DNA of 64,000 nucleotides, taken from assembly GCA_964623885.1 (NCBI GenBank), contig CAZUVM010000003.1, forward strand, positions 9,001-73,000, read 5' to 3'. Each line of letters begins with the position of its first letter. Positions within the stretch are counted from its first letter, which is position 1. Below, piece by piece: positions 36,144 to 44,022 of the stretch. The stretch is from CAZUVM01 sp964623885 (lineage in GTDB: Bacteria; Verrucomicrobiota; Verrucomicrobiia; Limisphaerales; UBA8199). The notes beneath the pieces were generated by a model. That model made no database searches and was not told where the DNA came from. It saw only the letters and a list, made by a program, of their open reading frames with translations. Both the position numbers and the translations under genes were made by a program.

Positions 36144-38002
36144 CGTAGGTCCGTTTTCGCCAGCCCGGCGCGTCTTGAGTAAACTTCAGCGGCGCGATTA
36201 CCGGGCTGAAGACGGAGGACGGTTTGGATGGCGTCGCGCGCGTCGGCCCATTTGCCTTGTGAGAGGAACGCGCGCGCGAGCACCAGGTGTGCTTGGGGCT
36301 GGAAATAATTGAGACCAAGCGCGCGGTTGGCAGCAGCGATGGCGGCGTCGGGCTGGCCCAGCCGCAGACTGGCTTCGGCCAGACCGAGCCAGGCCAGCGG
36401 CTGGTTTTCATCGAGCTGGAGAACCTGGCGGGCAAGCGCAGCCAGCGCATTCCATTCGCGGAGCCGCCACAGGCTCATTCCAAGCCGGCGCAATGCTTCG
36501 GGTTCGGAGGGCTTGAGTTGCTGAACTTCCTCAACTAATCGACGCGCTTCTTTCCAGTTGCGTTGGGCGAGCGCCAATTCGAGCCGGGGCAGGAGCGACC
36601 AAATTCCGGGAGGAATTGCTTCGAGCAAAACGCTGAGCGTCTCTGCGGCTTCCGTGGTTCGGCCGACTGTAAGCTGACACTGGAACAGGGTGTGGCCGAA
36701 TTCGGAACGCTCCGGAAAAGAACGAAACAATTTGTCCAACAGCGGCAATGCCTGTTCGTAGCGCGCCGCGTCCAGCAAAGAAAGCGCGAGGTTCCTCTGG
36801 CATTCCAGGTCCAGCCGCTGCGCAAGCGGATGGCTGGATGGACCGGAGGCGGCAGGTTGTTCCTGATCCATACGCGGCTGCCCTTCCGATTCCCAACTAG
36901 CCACGCGAGCCACGCTGGGAGACGTTGTAAACGACTCGAGCAACACTCGCCCTTCCATGTCATCGCCGATCGGGAGTCCAAACCAATTAAGGATGGTAGG
37001 GGTGACATCATGAATACTCGCGCCCAGAAGCAATGAGTCCGTACGGAATCCTGGACCGGCCATGGCCAGAATTCCGTACGGCGTCTTCCAAACCTCATTG
37101 TCGCGCGTTTGAAAATAATTGGCCGGCAGGTTTGGGTTAACGCCGTGGGCGGAGGCCAAGATTACAGCCGTGTCCTGGCCAACGGCCTGGACCAATGTAT
37201 TCAAGAGGCGATCGAGCACCACGCAGGCGGTATCGATGACCTGGTAGTACATCTGAAACTCGTCAGGCGAAACCCAATCGCGTTTTGGCGGAGAGAACGA
37301 AAGAAAGGTCGCGCAGATGGCGCCGAACGCTGGCAAATGCACTGCCGCGAAATCCCAATTCCCGGCGGAAACCAGGCGCATTATGGCGGCATGATGAGAA
37401 AAATCGGCGGCAAGATAGACGCGCAACAGCCCGAGACGGTGATCGCGCTTTTGATCGATCTTTTGCCAATCGGGGATGTAGCGCGAGATGATATCCGCCT
37501 GGATATCTGCGGGACTGAGGCGCAATCCATCGAGTTGCGAACCAAGCTCATTCGGCCAATAAGTTCCGGCGATTGCGGGAGGCCAGGGTTTCACCCCCGG
37601 CCCCGCGGTGGGCTCGGAGTAGCGGTTAGAAACAATCACCGCGTGGTCGCTGTGCGCGCCGTGCGTGGCCGGCCAGCCCACGAGTAACGACTTTTTGCCT
37701 TCGCGCCCGAGCATTTCCCAAAGCGGAAGCGAGCGGCGCTGCGCGTCAGGAACAGCTACGGGTCTTTGGGCGGCCTGGTCCCACTGGAACTGGTGACAGA
37801 CGCGGTGCTGCCAGGGACGTTTACCGGTGACAAGCGAAGTCCATTGCGCTGCAGGAGCGAGCGGTTGGCCGCTGAGCAGCGTGCCGGAGACGCCATTTTC
37901 AACGATACGATCGAATGCAGGCATCCGGCCCGAATCAATCAGCGGGTGCAAGATCTTCCAATCGGCGGCTTCCCACCCGATGAGCAGCAATTTTTTGGAC
38001 AT
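36140..38002 (-). CDS. Alkaline-phosphatase-superfamily phosphodiesterase-like protein with TPR repeats
   Basis: 620 residues. The first 390 or so resemble type I phosphodiesterase/nucleotide pyrophosphatase proteins: LLLIGWEAADWKILHPLIDS, GQPLAPAAQWTSLVTGKRPW (Thr/Ser nucleophile region) and LPLWEMLGREGKKSLLVGWP. Two usual metal ligands look changed: the first Asp in G(L/W)DGA reads Glu (GWEAADW), and the late SDHG motif reads SAHG. The last 220 residues are TPR repeats. It may be a weak or altered phosphodiesterase, or a binding protein. It follows the GNAT-like gene by 4 bp and probably shares its transcript. Confidence 0.8.
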   Translation of the reverse strand: MSKKLLLIGWEAADWKILHPLIDSGRMPAFDRIVENGVSGTLLSGQPLAPAAQWTSLVTGKRPWQHRVCHQFQWDQAAQRPVAVPDAQRRSLPLWEMLGREGKKSLLVGWPATHGAHSDHAVIVSNRYSEPTAGPGVKPWPPAIAGTYWPNELGSQLDGLRLSPADIQADIISRYIPDWQKIDQKRDHRLGLLRVYLAADFSHHAAIMRLVSAGNWDFAAVHLPAFGAICATFLSFSPPKRDWVSPDEFQMYYQVIDTACVVLDRLLNTLVQAVGQDTAVILASAHGVNPNLPANYFQTRDNEVWKTPYGILAMAGPGFRTDSLLLGASIHDVTPTILNWFGLPIGDDMEGRVLLESFTTSPSVARVASWESEGQPRMDQEQPAASGPSSHPLAQRLDLECQRNLALSLLDAARYEQALPLLDKLFRSFPERSEFGHTLFQCQLTVGRTTEAAETLSVLLEAIPPGIWSLLPRLELALAQRNWKEARRLVEEVQQLKPSEPEALRRLGMSLWRLREWNALAALARQVLQLDENQPLAWLGLAEASLRLGQPDAAIAAANRALGLNYFQPQAHLVLARAFLSQGKWADARDAIQTVLRLQPGNRAAEVYSRRAGLAKTDLR

Positions 38003-38006
38003 GCGC

Positions 38007-38924
38007 TTAGGGATTCAACATTTTGCCGAGCACGTGCATGCGCCCTAGTTCGCGCCCGCCCATGCGCAGCGCCAGATTAGCGGTCTGCCGGTGTTCCATC
38101 TCGCCGCTGCGAAAGCGAATCCAGTGAATAGGTCCGTCCGGTTGAACCTGGCGGACCACGTGATAGACCAGGCACAAATCTCCCAGAGAGCGCAGGCGTG
38201 GATTGGGCTCCACCACAACCTGGACGTCTACGAAAAGAACGTCCGCGGGAAACCGGGCTAGAAACGCACCAAAAGGACGGTCGCGGTCGAAAAGGACGCA
38301 CGAGAGTTCGGGGTGAAACGCGGAGGAAGCCGCGGTCTGCCAGCAATGCCTAACTTCATCCGGTGGCAGCAGCCGATGGGGCGCGATCAGTTCTAGAATC
38401 ACTTCCGGCGGGTGCCCGCAGATCGGAGCGGTTCGCCAACCCGGCGGAATCGCTGCCCGATGTCTTTCGTACAAGCTATTGATCCGCGTCCACGTGGGTC
38501 GGCTGGCGGTCTCGAAACAACGTTCGGAGCGAACACGCTCGAACCCGAATTGCTGAAGGAAGCCAAACCAGGGATGAGCATCCGGCAGCAAATCGGCATA
38601 ATGAATTGCCGTGAGTCCCGCCTGTCGCGCCGCACCGGCTACAGCGTCGACAAGGGGGGCCAGCGAATCCGTTTGCGGCAAGCCAGGCAAGCAAGTGAGT
38701 TGGAACCGCCCAATGCCGCCTTCCGGCCACCAGGCCGCGGCCGCAATGAACCGCGAGAGCGGGTGTGTCCGTTCCGCAACGAACAAACGCGAACCTTCGC
38801 GCAACCGAAGATTGCGAAAAAGGTGCAGTGCGCGCGAGAGTTCCGCCTGGGTCGGTGGGCGGATGACAAGCTCGGCGGGGGTGTCGGAACCAGCGGGAGG
38901 ACCGGATTGAAATTGATCGGGCAC
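38007..38924 (-). CDS. GNAT-like protein of unknown function
   Basis: 305 residues, no signal peptide, cytoplasmic. The sequence suggests two tandem GNAT-type acetyltransferase folds: an N-terminal half with LFVAERTHPLSRFIAAAAWW, GLTAIHYADLL and the FLQQFGFERV ending typical of GNAT domains, and a second half with LSCVLFDRDRPFGAFLARFP and LFVDVQVVVEP. No clear acetyl-CoA loop (Q/RxxGxG/A) can be pointed to, so catalysis is uncertain. It is coupled to the phosphodiesterase-like/TPR gene (4 bp gap). Its start lies only 17 bp from that of the divergent propeller/LamG gene, so one of the two starts may be misplaced or the promoters lie inside the genes. Confidence 0.65.
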   Translation of the reverse strand: MPDQFQSGPPAGSDTPAELVIRPPTQAELSRALHLFRNLRLREGSRLFVAERTHPLSRFIAAAAWWPEGGIGRFQLTCLPGLPQTDSLAPLVDAVAGAARQAGLTAIHYADLLPDAHPWFGFLQQFGFERVRSERCFETASRPTWTRINSLYERHRAAIPPGWRTAPICGHPPEVILELIAPHRLLPPDEVRHCWQTAASSAFHPELSCVLFDRDRPFGAFLARFPADVLFVDVQVVVEPNPRLRSLGDLCLVYHVVRQVQPDGPIHWIRFRSGEMEHRQTANLALRMGGRELGRMHVLGKMLNP

Positions 38925-38941
38925 TCTGATAGCGTGCCAAT

Positions 38942-41338
38942 GTGTGTAGGCGTTGGCAGCGAGTCAAGAAGGGTTCCCTCGGCCACTGGTTCCCTGTTGT
39001 TGTGTTCGTCTTGCCGCTGATTGCTTCTTCAATTACGGAGACTGTTCGAGCCTACACTCCTAAATTCCCATTGAAACAAGGCTGGCTTGGGGCCGACACG
39101 GCGGGATCCATTCCACTCGACGGACGCCATCGGGTGCTGTGGATGTTCAGCGACACCTACGTGCGCCAGGATACGGGGACCAACCGGCATGGAGCCGGCC
39201 TGGTGAACAACTCGTTGGCGGTGACCACCTGGAACGGCTACGCCACGAATATCGATTATTACATTCGCGGCCGCGATCAAGGAGCAATGACTTCTGTTTT
39301 TCCAAGCCCGGGGTCGGACACGAACGGCAACTGGTGGTACTGGGTCAGTGACGGGTTCAAATACAACGGCAAACTCTACGTTTTTCTCGACCGCGAACGA
39401 CGGACGGGGACGACGATGTGGAGTTTCCAGCACTTTGCGACGGACATGGCCATCCTGGACAATGTGGACAGTGAACTCAACCCGCTCCTTTGGCCGCTGA
39501 CGATTAAAAAGGATGTGCTGGACAGTACGAACTTCATGGTTGGAGTCTCCGCGTACCTCGATACGACCAACGGTTATGCGTTCTTATGGGGAACGAAGAC
39601 AGCCAACATCAGCGGCTGGAATTACGTTTACATGGTGCTGTTTCGGCTGCCGTTGAACTCGTTGGATAACCCGGGAGCCAGCCTAGAGTATTACACCACG
39701 CTCGGCGCATGGCGAAGCGCGACCGGTTCTGATCTTAGTGACGCGCAGTTAATCATGCCAAATGGTTCGCCCGATTTTTCAATCCGCTTTCATCGCGACC
39801 TGGGGACGTATGTCGATATCCAGTGTGACGACGGTTTTCCCGCCGCAAATATCTGGAAACGAACATCGAGTTCTCCTTTGAGCGGCTGGCCGAGCGGGAG
39901 CGGCGCCACAACCCTGGTCACCTTTGCCAATGAGCCAGTATATTATCCATGGCCGGCCTTTTTTTATGCGGCCAAAGAGCACATTGAGTTTTATTCGCCG
40001 GTCAGCGGGCGGGCCTTGCTCACGTATTGCGATAATTCGGGCGATTCGGGCGCGAACAGCATCACAAACGTTTTGAACAACAATTCGCTCTATGTGCCTG
40101 TCCCGAAATGGGTTCAACTAGGCCCGAGCAACCAGGATAATCCGCCCGACTCTTGCGCGATCGTCTCGCCATCAGATGGTCAGAGCTTCTCCGGTCCTGC
40201 GGATATCACGGTGAATGTCAGCGCGACGGATCCGGATGCGAACGATACGATTGTGCTGGTGAATGTGTTTCTCGACGGCGTGCTGACGGCTTCGATAGGG
40301 ACACCACCTTTTAGCTGCGTGCTTCACAGTGTGGGTGCTGGCCAACATACTCTTTACGCTGAAGCTTACGATACGGTGGAAGCCAAAACGGTTTCGCCGG
40401 CGATCCATATCTCGGTGGCACCGTTCACGCTGCGGGATTACACCATGCAAGTGCTCGCCGACTCACCGCTTTACTATTGGCGATTCAACGAAACCAACGG
40501 CAGCACGATCGCCGGGGAGTATTACGGCCGGCTGGACGGGCTATATGGGAGCAACACCACGAACGGTGTGCCCGCACCAAGCGCACCGACTTTCTATGGT
40601 TTCGAGACCAACAACCTGGCCGTCGCGCTAAACGCTACGGCGCCCGCCTCCGGCGCAGGCTACGTCGCGGTCCCCGCGTTGAACCTGAACACGAACGCGG
40701 TCAGCGTGGTGGCCTGGGTGTACCCGTTCGCGCCGGTGACCAATGGCGCCGGGATTCTTTTTTCACGCGGCAGCACCTATGCCGTTGGGTTGAGCTATCT
40801 CGGCGGCGCTCGCACGTTTCCAAACCAGCTCAGTTATACGTGGAACCAGACCAATGCCGCGACCTATACCTGGCCAAGCCGAGTGTTCACTCCGCCCGGC
40901 CAATGGTCGTTTGTGGCACTGACGATCTCGCCAACGCAAGCGGTCCTTTATGCCGCCACCAATGGTCTGCTCACTGCCTCGACGAATGCGATCGCACACA
41001 CAAATGAATTATGGGACGGCCCAACGGCGATTGGGTCTGACACCGCAAGCGGACCCAGCCGGGCATTTAATGGCAAAATCGACGAAGTAGCCGTGTACAA
41101 TTACACGCTCAGCCCAGCCCAGGTCGCGAGCCTGTATCAGACCGCCCTCATAGGCGGCCCGGTTACCCTCCATTACCAGGTCACAACAACCAACCTGTTA
41201 TTGAACTGGGTTCACGGCACACTTATGTCCGCGTCGGACCCGAACGGACCGTGGATATCGGTTCAGGGCGCGTCGCCACCCTCATTTGGGGTAACACCAG
41301 GAGATCACCTGTTCTACCGGGTGCAGGTTTATCCTTAA
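38942..41338 (+). CDS. Secreted beta-propeller/LamG protein
   Basis: 798 residues. A basic start and hydrophobic helix (WFPVVVFVLPLIASSITETV) form the export signal. Residues 40-370 are a beta-propeller-type domain opening LKQGWLGADTAGSIPLDGRH and RVLWMFSDTY. This matches the second half of the esterase fusion at 44019-47009 (WLGSDDGESIVL, LWLFGDTF), so the two share a DUF5005/GH43-like propeller. A bacterial Ig-like domain (CAIVSPSDGQSFSGPADITV) and a LamG domain (about 490-720; YYWRFNETNGST, IDEVAVYNYTLS) follow. The end (LLLNWVHGTLMSASDPNGPW, then LFYRVQVYP) is the shared C-terminal domain. Likely a secreted carbohydrate-active or binding protein. Confidence 0.8.
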   Translation: MCRRWQRVKKGSLGHWFPVVVFVLPLIASSITETVRAYTPKFPLKQGWLGADTAGSIPLDGRHRVLWMFSDTYVRQDTGTNRHGAGLVNNSLAVTTWNGYATNIDYYIRGRDQGAMTSVFPSPGSDTNGNWWYWVSDGFKYNGKLYVFLDRERRTGTTMWSFQHFATDMAILDNVDSELNPLLWPLTIKKDVLDSTNFMVGVSAYLDTTNGYAFLWGTKTANISGWNYVYMVLFRLPLNSLDNPGASLEYYTTLGAWRSATGSDLSDAQLIMPNGSPDFSIRFHRDLGTYVDIQCDDGFPAANIWKRTSSSPLSGWPSGSGATTLVTFANEPVYYPWPAFFYAAKEHIEFYSPVSGRALLTYCDNSGDSGANSITNVLNNNSLYVPVPKWVQLGPSNQDNPPDSCAIVSPSDGQSFSGPADITVNVSATDPDANDTIVLVNVFLDGVLTASIGTPPFSCVLHSVGAGQHTLYAEAYDTVEAKTVSPAIHISVAPFTLRDYTMQVLADSPLYYWRFNETNGSTIAGEYYGRLDGLYGSNTTNGVPAPSAPTFYGFETNNLAVALNATAPASGAGYVAVPALNLNTNAVSVVAWVYPFAPVTNGAGILFSRGSTYAVGLSYLGGARTFPNQLSYTWNQTNAATYTWPSRVFTPPGQWSFVALTISPTQAVLYAATNGLLTASTNAIAHTNELWDGPTAIGSDTASGPSRAFNGKIDEVAVYNYTLSPAQVASLYQTALIGGPVTLHYQVTTTNLLLNWVHGTLMSASDPNGPWISVQGASPPSFGVTPGDHLFYRVQVYP

Positions 41339-41357
41339 GCCGTGACGATTCAGTTTC

Positions 41358-41512
41358 AACCACGGATGGACACGGATGAACACAGATAAAGCCGAACTGG
41401 CCAACCATTTGCTAGAACGCGCGGAGGTCACCCAATGGTGAGCTTCCACCTTCCTTTGCTGGGCTCCGAATTCATTCGGTAAATCCGTGTTTATCTGTGT
41501 TCATCCGTGGTT
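41358..41512. repeat. 155 bp element with long inverted arms, copy 1
   Basis: The left arm starts AACCACGGATGGACACGGAT and runs to 41390. The right arm ends TTCATCCGTGGTT and mirrors it from about 41480. It fills the spacer between two convergent genes and could fold into a long hairpin ending transcription in both directions. A related element with the same arm sequence is at 47911-48067, and a third with different arms but the same size at 55041-55196. Confidence 0.85.
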
Positions 41513-41538
41513 TTCTTCTGCATGGCTACGGCTTAAGC

Positions 41539-44022
41539 TTACTCTGTCTTTTCGACGAGGCCATTTGGTCCCGAAGTGATCCTCAGTAGAGATTTGCCCC
41601 AGCGCACGTGTCGGAGTGTCGCGGAAAAACCGCGCGGCTGGTTCGCTTCCCACAGCGGATTGCGGCTGCTGAAATTCAGGCTGGGATAAAACCCGAACAC
41701 CGTGCGAATCATCACGTCGGTGAAATCGGCGCCGCATAACGCTTCGCGGCAGATGGTCCCGGCGGTGGCAATGCGGACCGGGGCATCGTATTCCTTTTTG
41801 CGAGGACCGTAAAATTCGGCGCCTTGAGAGAAAGCGCCTTCGCGGGTCGCCGCTTCGCAACGGCGGTAAAAGTCTAATGCGTCCTTCCAGTAGCCGAGGT
41901 GACAGAGGCCGTCGACGGTTTCGGGCGGCCAACCGGAATAAGCGCCCATGGGGCCGTGATCCGGCCGATCGGACTGCTCGGCGGCGGGATCCTGAAGCGA
42001 TTGAGCGCGCATCCAGTTTTTCATGAGTAGCTCTCGGTCGACGAAATCGCGCATTTCAGAGCGGACCGGCGCGGGAAGGTCCTGGCCGATGCCCTGCGCC
42101 ATGAACTGGAAGTCGAGGCAGTGTCGCATATCGAACTGCCGTCCGTCCGGATAGCGGCTTTGCCAGAAGCCCTTGCCGCTCACGTAGAGACGCGGGTAAA
42201 TGGCTTTGACCAATTGCTCGGCTGCTTCCCGGCGTTGCGAGGCTAGATCTTTTTTACCAAGGAAATCGTACAGATCGGCCATGTCGCGGAGCATGGCGAC
42301 ATACGCGGCGTTGAAACCCGCAGTAGCGTGGATGTAGGTGGGCACGCATTCAAGAAAGTGCCACGGATCGCCGCCGAAATCGGCAAGGCCTCCTTCGGAC
42401 ATGAGGTAGTTGCGATAATGCAACGCGAGACGATCGAGTTGCTGCAAGACTGTCTTGTCCCCAACTTTTTGGTCCAGAAAAGCGCGGTCGCGGGAAATGC
42501 GCAGGTAGGTGGATGCGATGCGGAACAGCATCGGGTAATTGGCCACGTAACGGTACCCGAAGGCGCGGTTGCCGTAGTAATCAAACGCGAGATACTTATC
42601 CAGGTCCCACTGGAGTGTTTTGACGATGTAAGCGCGCATGGCGGAGGGTTCGAGCAAAGCAAAAAGCGTGTCCATCATGCCCGTGTCCCAGATGAACATG
42701 ACCGAAGCACCGTAACGTGGTCCCCCGGCCAGGAACACGCGCGAGCTGTAGGGCAGTTGGTCGCGGAACATCAATAGCATGGTGACGACCCCCATATAGT
42801 AATTCCGCCGAATGGCGGGGTCGTCGGTCTGCAACACGGGCAGGTTCTGTTCGAAGAAGCCGTTGCCCGGTGTGAAAACCTGTGCGTAACGCTGTTCCCA
42901 AAGAGTTTTCGCCTCTTGGAAAACCGCAGGAAAGTTCCTGGCCCAAAGATCCGCTCGCGGCCGGCTTTGTCCCTGTGCACCGAAAGCCATGACGAATTCG
43001 ATGGCTTTGGTTTGTCCGGGAGCCAACCGAACGTTCCAGTTCGCGGTGCCCTGGTGTCCGTCGCAGTCGAGCGAGTCTGGCGGCGTTGGGAAAGCGAAGG
43101 CGGTCTCGGCGGGGGTTTTTGTGTCGCTAATCACAAGAAGTTTTTTTGGAATTGGGATGCTCGCACGGTAATCATCCGCGTTGCTGGGGCGCCCGGGAGG
43201 CAGTTTGTCCACCGCCTCGCGCGCCGCCTCCGTTTCTTCGTAACGGCGTTTGGGGCCCCCGGCGCCGGGCTGAGCAAAAGCCCAGTCCCAGGAATTAGTG
43301 TCCGTGAGCTTGCTGACGGCTCCGATAAGGTCGATCGAGATCTTGGCGCTGATGTCTGCTGGTTGCGTGTTCGATAAAGTGATATGCCATAAAACGCCGC
43401 GATCATCAAAAACCATGCGGTTCAGTGTTTCGATCGCCAAGCCGTCAGCCTCACCGGCTCGCACGGATTGATAAGGATACCAACGGAATTTTTCAGCGAT
43501 CGGAACTTTGCCGTTGAGCCGGAACACGCCGCTGTGGAAGCCTTGAGAGTAAGGCGGCGAAGCGACCCAACTCACGCTCGCAAAATCCCCGTTCACCAGC
43601 AGCTCGGTTTTGAAGTTGTGGATGGAAGGGTATTGAGCGAGTTCATCCCGGGGCTTCCAGTCGCTGGCCAATGCGTCGAGTGCCGGCACTCCTTTGGGCA
43701 ATGGACATTTGTCGGCCGCGGCAGATTGCAGCAAGCCGGAGATGGCAAAGGCGCCGGCAAGGATGGAGAACGTGAGCTTTGAGCACCTCTCATTAACACC
43801 CCGCTTCAGTGGGGTGGGAACGCGGTCAGTTGAGGTTTTCAGCCGTTTTAACGGCTTCCAAGTGGACCAACAGTGCCAAGCGTGGTTGGCGGTTAAGCCG
43901 TTGAAACGGCTAAATTTCTGCCTGGCGAGTCGATCACCCGGCTGAAGCCGGGTGTTAATGAGAGTAACCGCTGTCCAAAAGTTGAGATGCACACTGCCAA
44001 ACAGGAGAGATTTCGTTTTCAT
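41539..44022 (-). CDS. Secreted (alpha/alpha)-barrel glycoside hydrolase-like protein
   Basis: 827 residues counted from the ATG at 44022, which overlaps the stop of the upstream gene (ATGA). A beta-rich N-terminal domain (about 140-380) precedes a six-hairpin barrel: NYYMGVVTMLLMFRDQLPYS, FIWDTGMMDTLFALLEP, GGDPWHFLECVPTYIHATAG, GWPPETVDGLCHLGYW. These resemble the GH37/GH63/GH15-type toroids. The exact family and substrate are not certain. Oddly, a hydrophobic signal peptide (LTFSILAGAFAISGLLQSAA) does not begin until about residue 83, because a 178 bp palindromic element (43787-43964) lies between the coupled start codon and it. A later start may be used. Confidence 0.78.
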   Translation of the reverse strand: MKTKSLLFGSVHLNFWTAVTLINTRLQPGDRLARQKFSRFNGLTANHAWHCWSTWKPLKRLKTSTDRVPTPLKRGVNERCSKLTFSILAGAFAISGLLQSAAADKCPLPKGVPALDALASDWKPRDELAQYPSIHNFKTELLVNGDFASVSWVASPPYSQGFHSGVFRLNGKVPIAEKFRWYPYQSVRAGEADGLAIETLNRMVFDDRGVLWHITLSNTQPADISAKISIDLIGAVSKLTDTNSWDWAFAQPGAGGPKRRYEETEAAREAVDKLPPGRPSNADDYRASIPIPKKLLVISDTKTPAETAFAFPTPPDSLDCDGHQGTANWNVRLAPGQTKAIEFVMAFGAQGQSRPRADLWARNFPAVFQEAKTLWEQRYAQVFTPGNGFFEQNLPVLQTDDPAIRRNYYMGVVTMLLMFRDQLPYSSRVFLAGGPRYGASVMFIWDTGMMDTLFALLEPSAMRAYIVKTLQWDLDKYLAFDYYGNRAFGYRYVANYPMLFRIASTYLRISRDRAFLDQKVGDKTVLQQLDRLALHYRNYLMSEGGLADFGGDPWHFLECVPTYIHATAGFNAAYVAMLRDMADLYDFLGKKDLASQRREAAEQLVKAIYPRLYVSGKGFWQSRYPDGRQFDMRHCLDFQFMAQGIGQDLPAPVRSEMRDFVDRELLMKNWMRAQSLQDPAAEQSDRPDHGPMGAYSGWPPETVDGLCHLGYWKDALDFYRRCEAATREGAFSQGAEFYGPRKKEYDAPVRIATAGTICREALCGADFTDVMIRTVFGFYPSLNFSSRNPLWEANQPRGFSATLRHVRWGKSLLRITSGPNGLVEKTE
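43787..43964. repeat. Family C 178 bp palindromic element inside a gene start
   Basis: Perfect 14-bp inverted ends: CTCTCATTAACACC at 43787-43800 and GGTGTTAATGAGAG at 43951-43964. Each is next to a further hairpin (CCCCGCTTCAGTGGGG; CCCGGCTGAAGCCGGG). Inside are paired AGCCGTTTTAACGGCT and AGCCGTTGAAACGGCT palindromes. No stop codon arises in the reading frame of the hydrolase that contains it. Confidence 0.9.

Noticed and set aside
43787..43964. Insertion sequence with its own transposase
   Set aside because: The element is only 178 bp and has no open frame of its own that resembles a transposase; at most it is a non-autonomous element.
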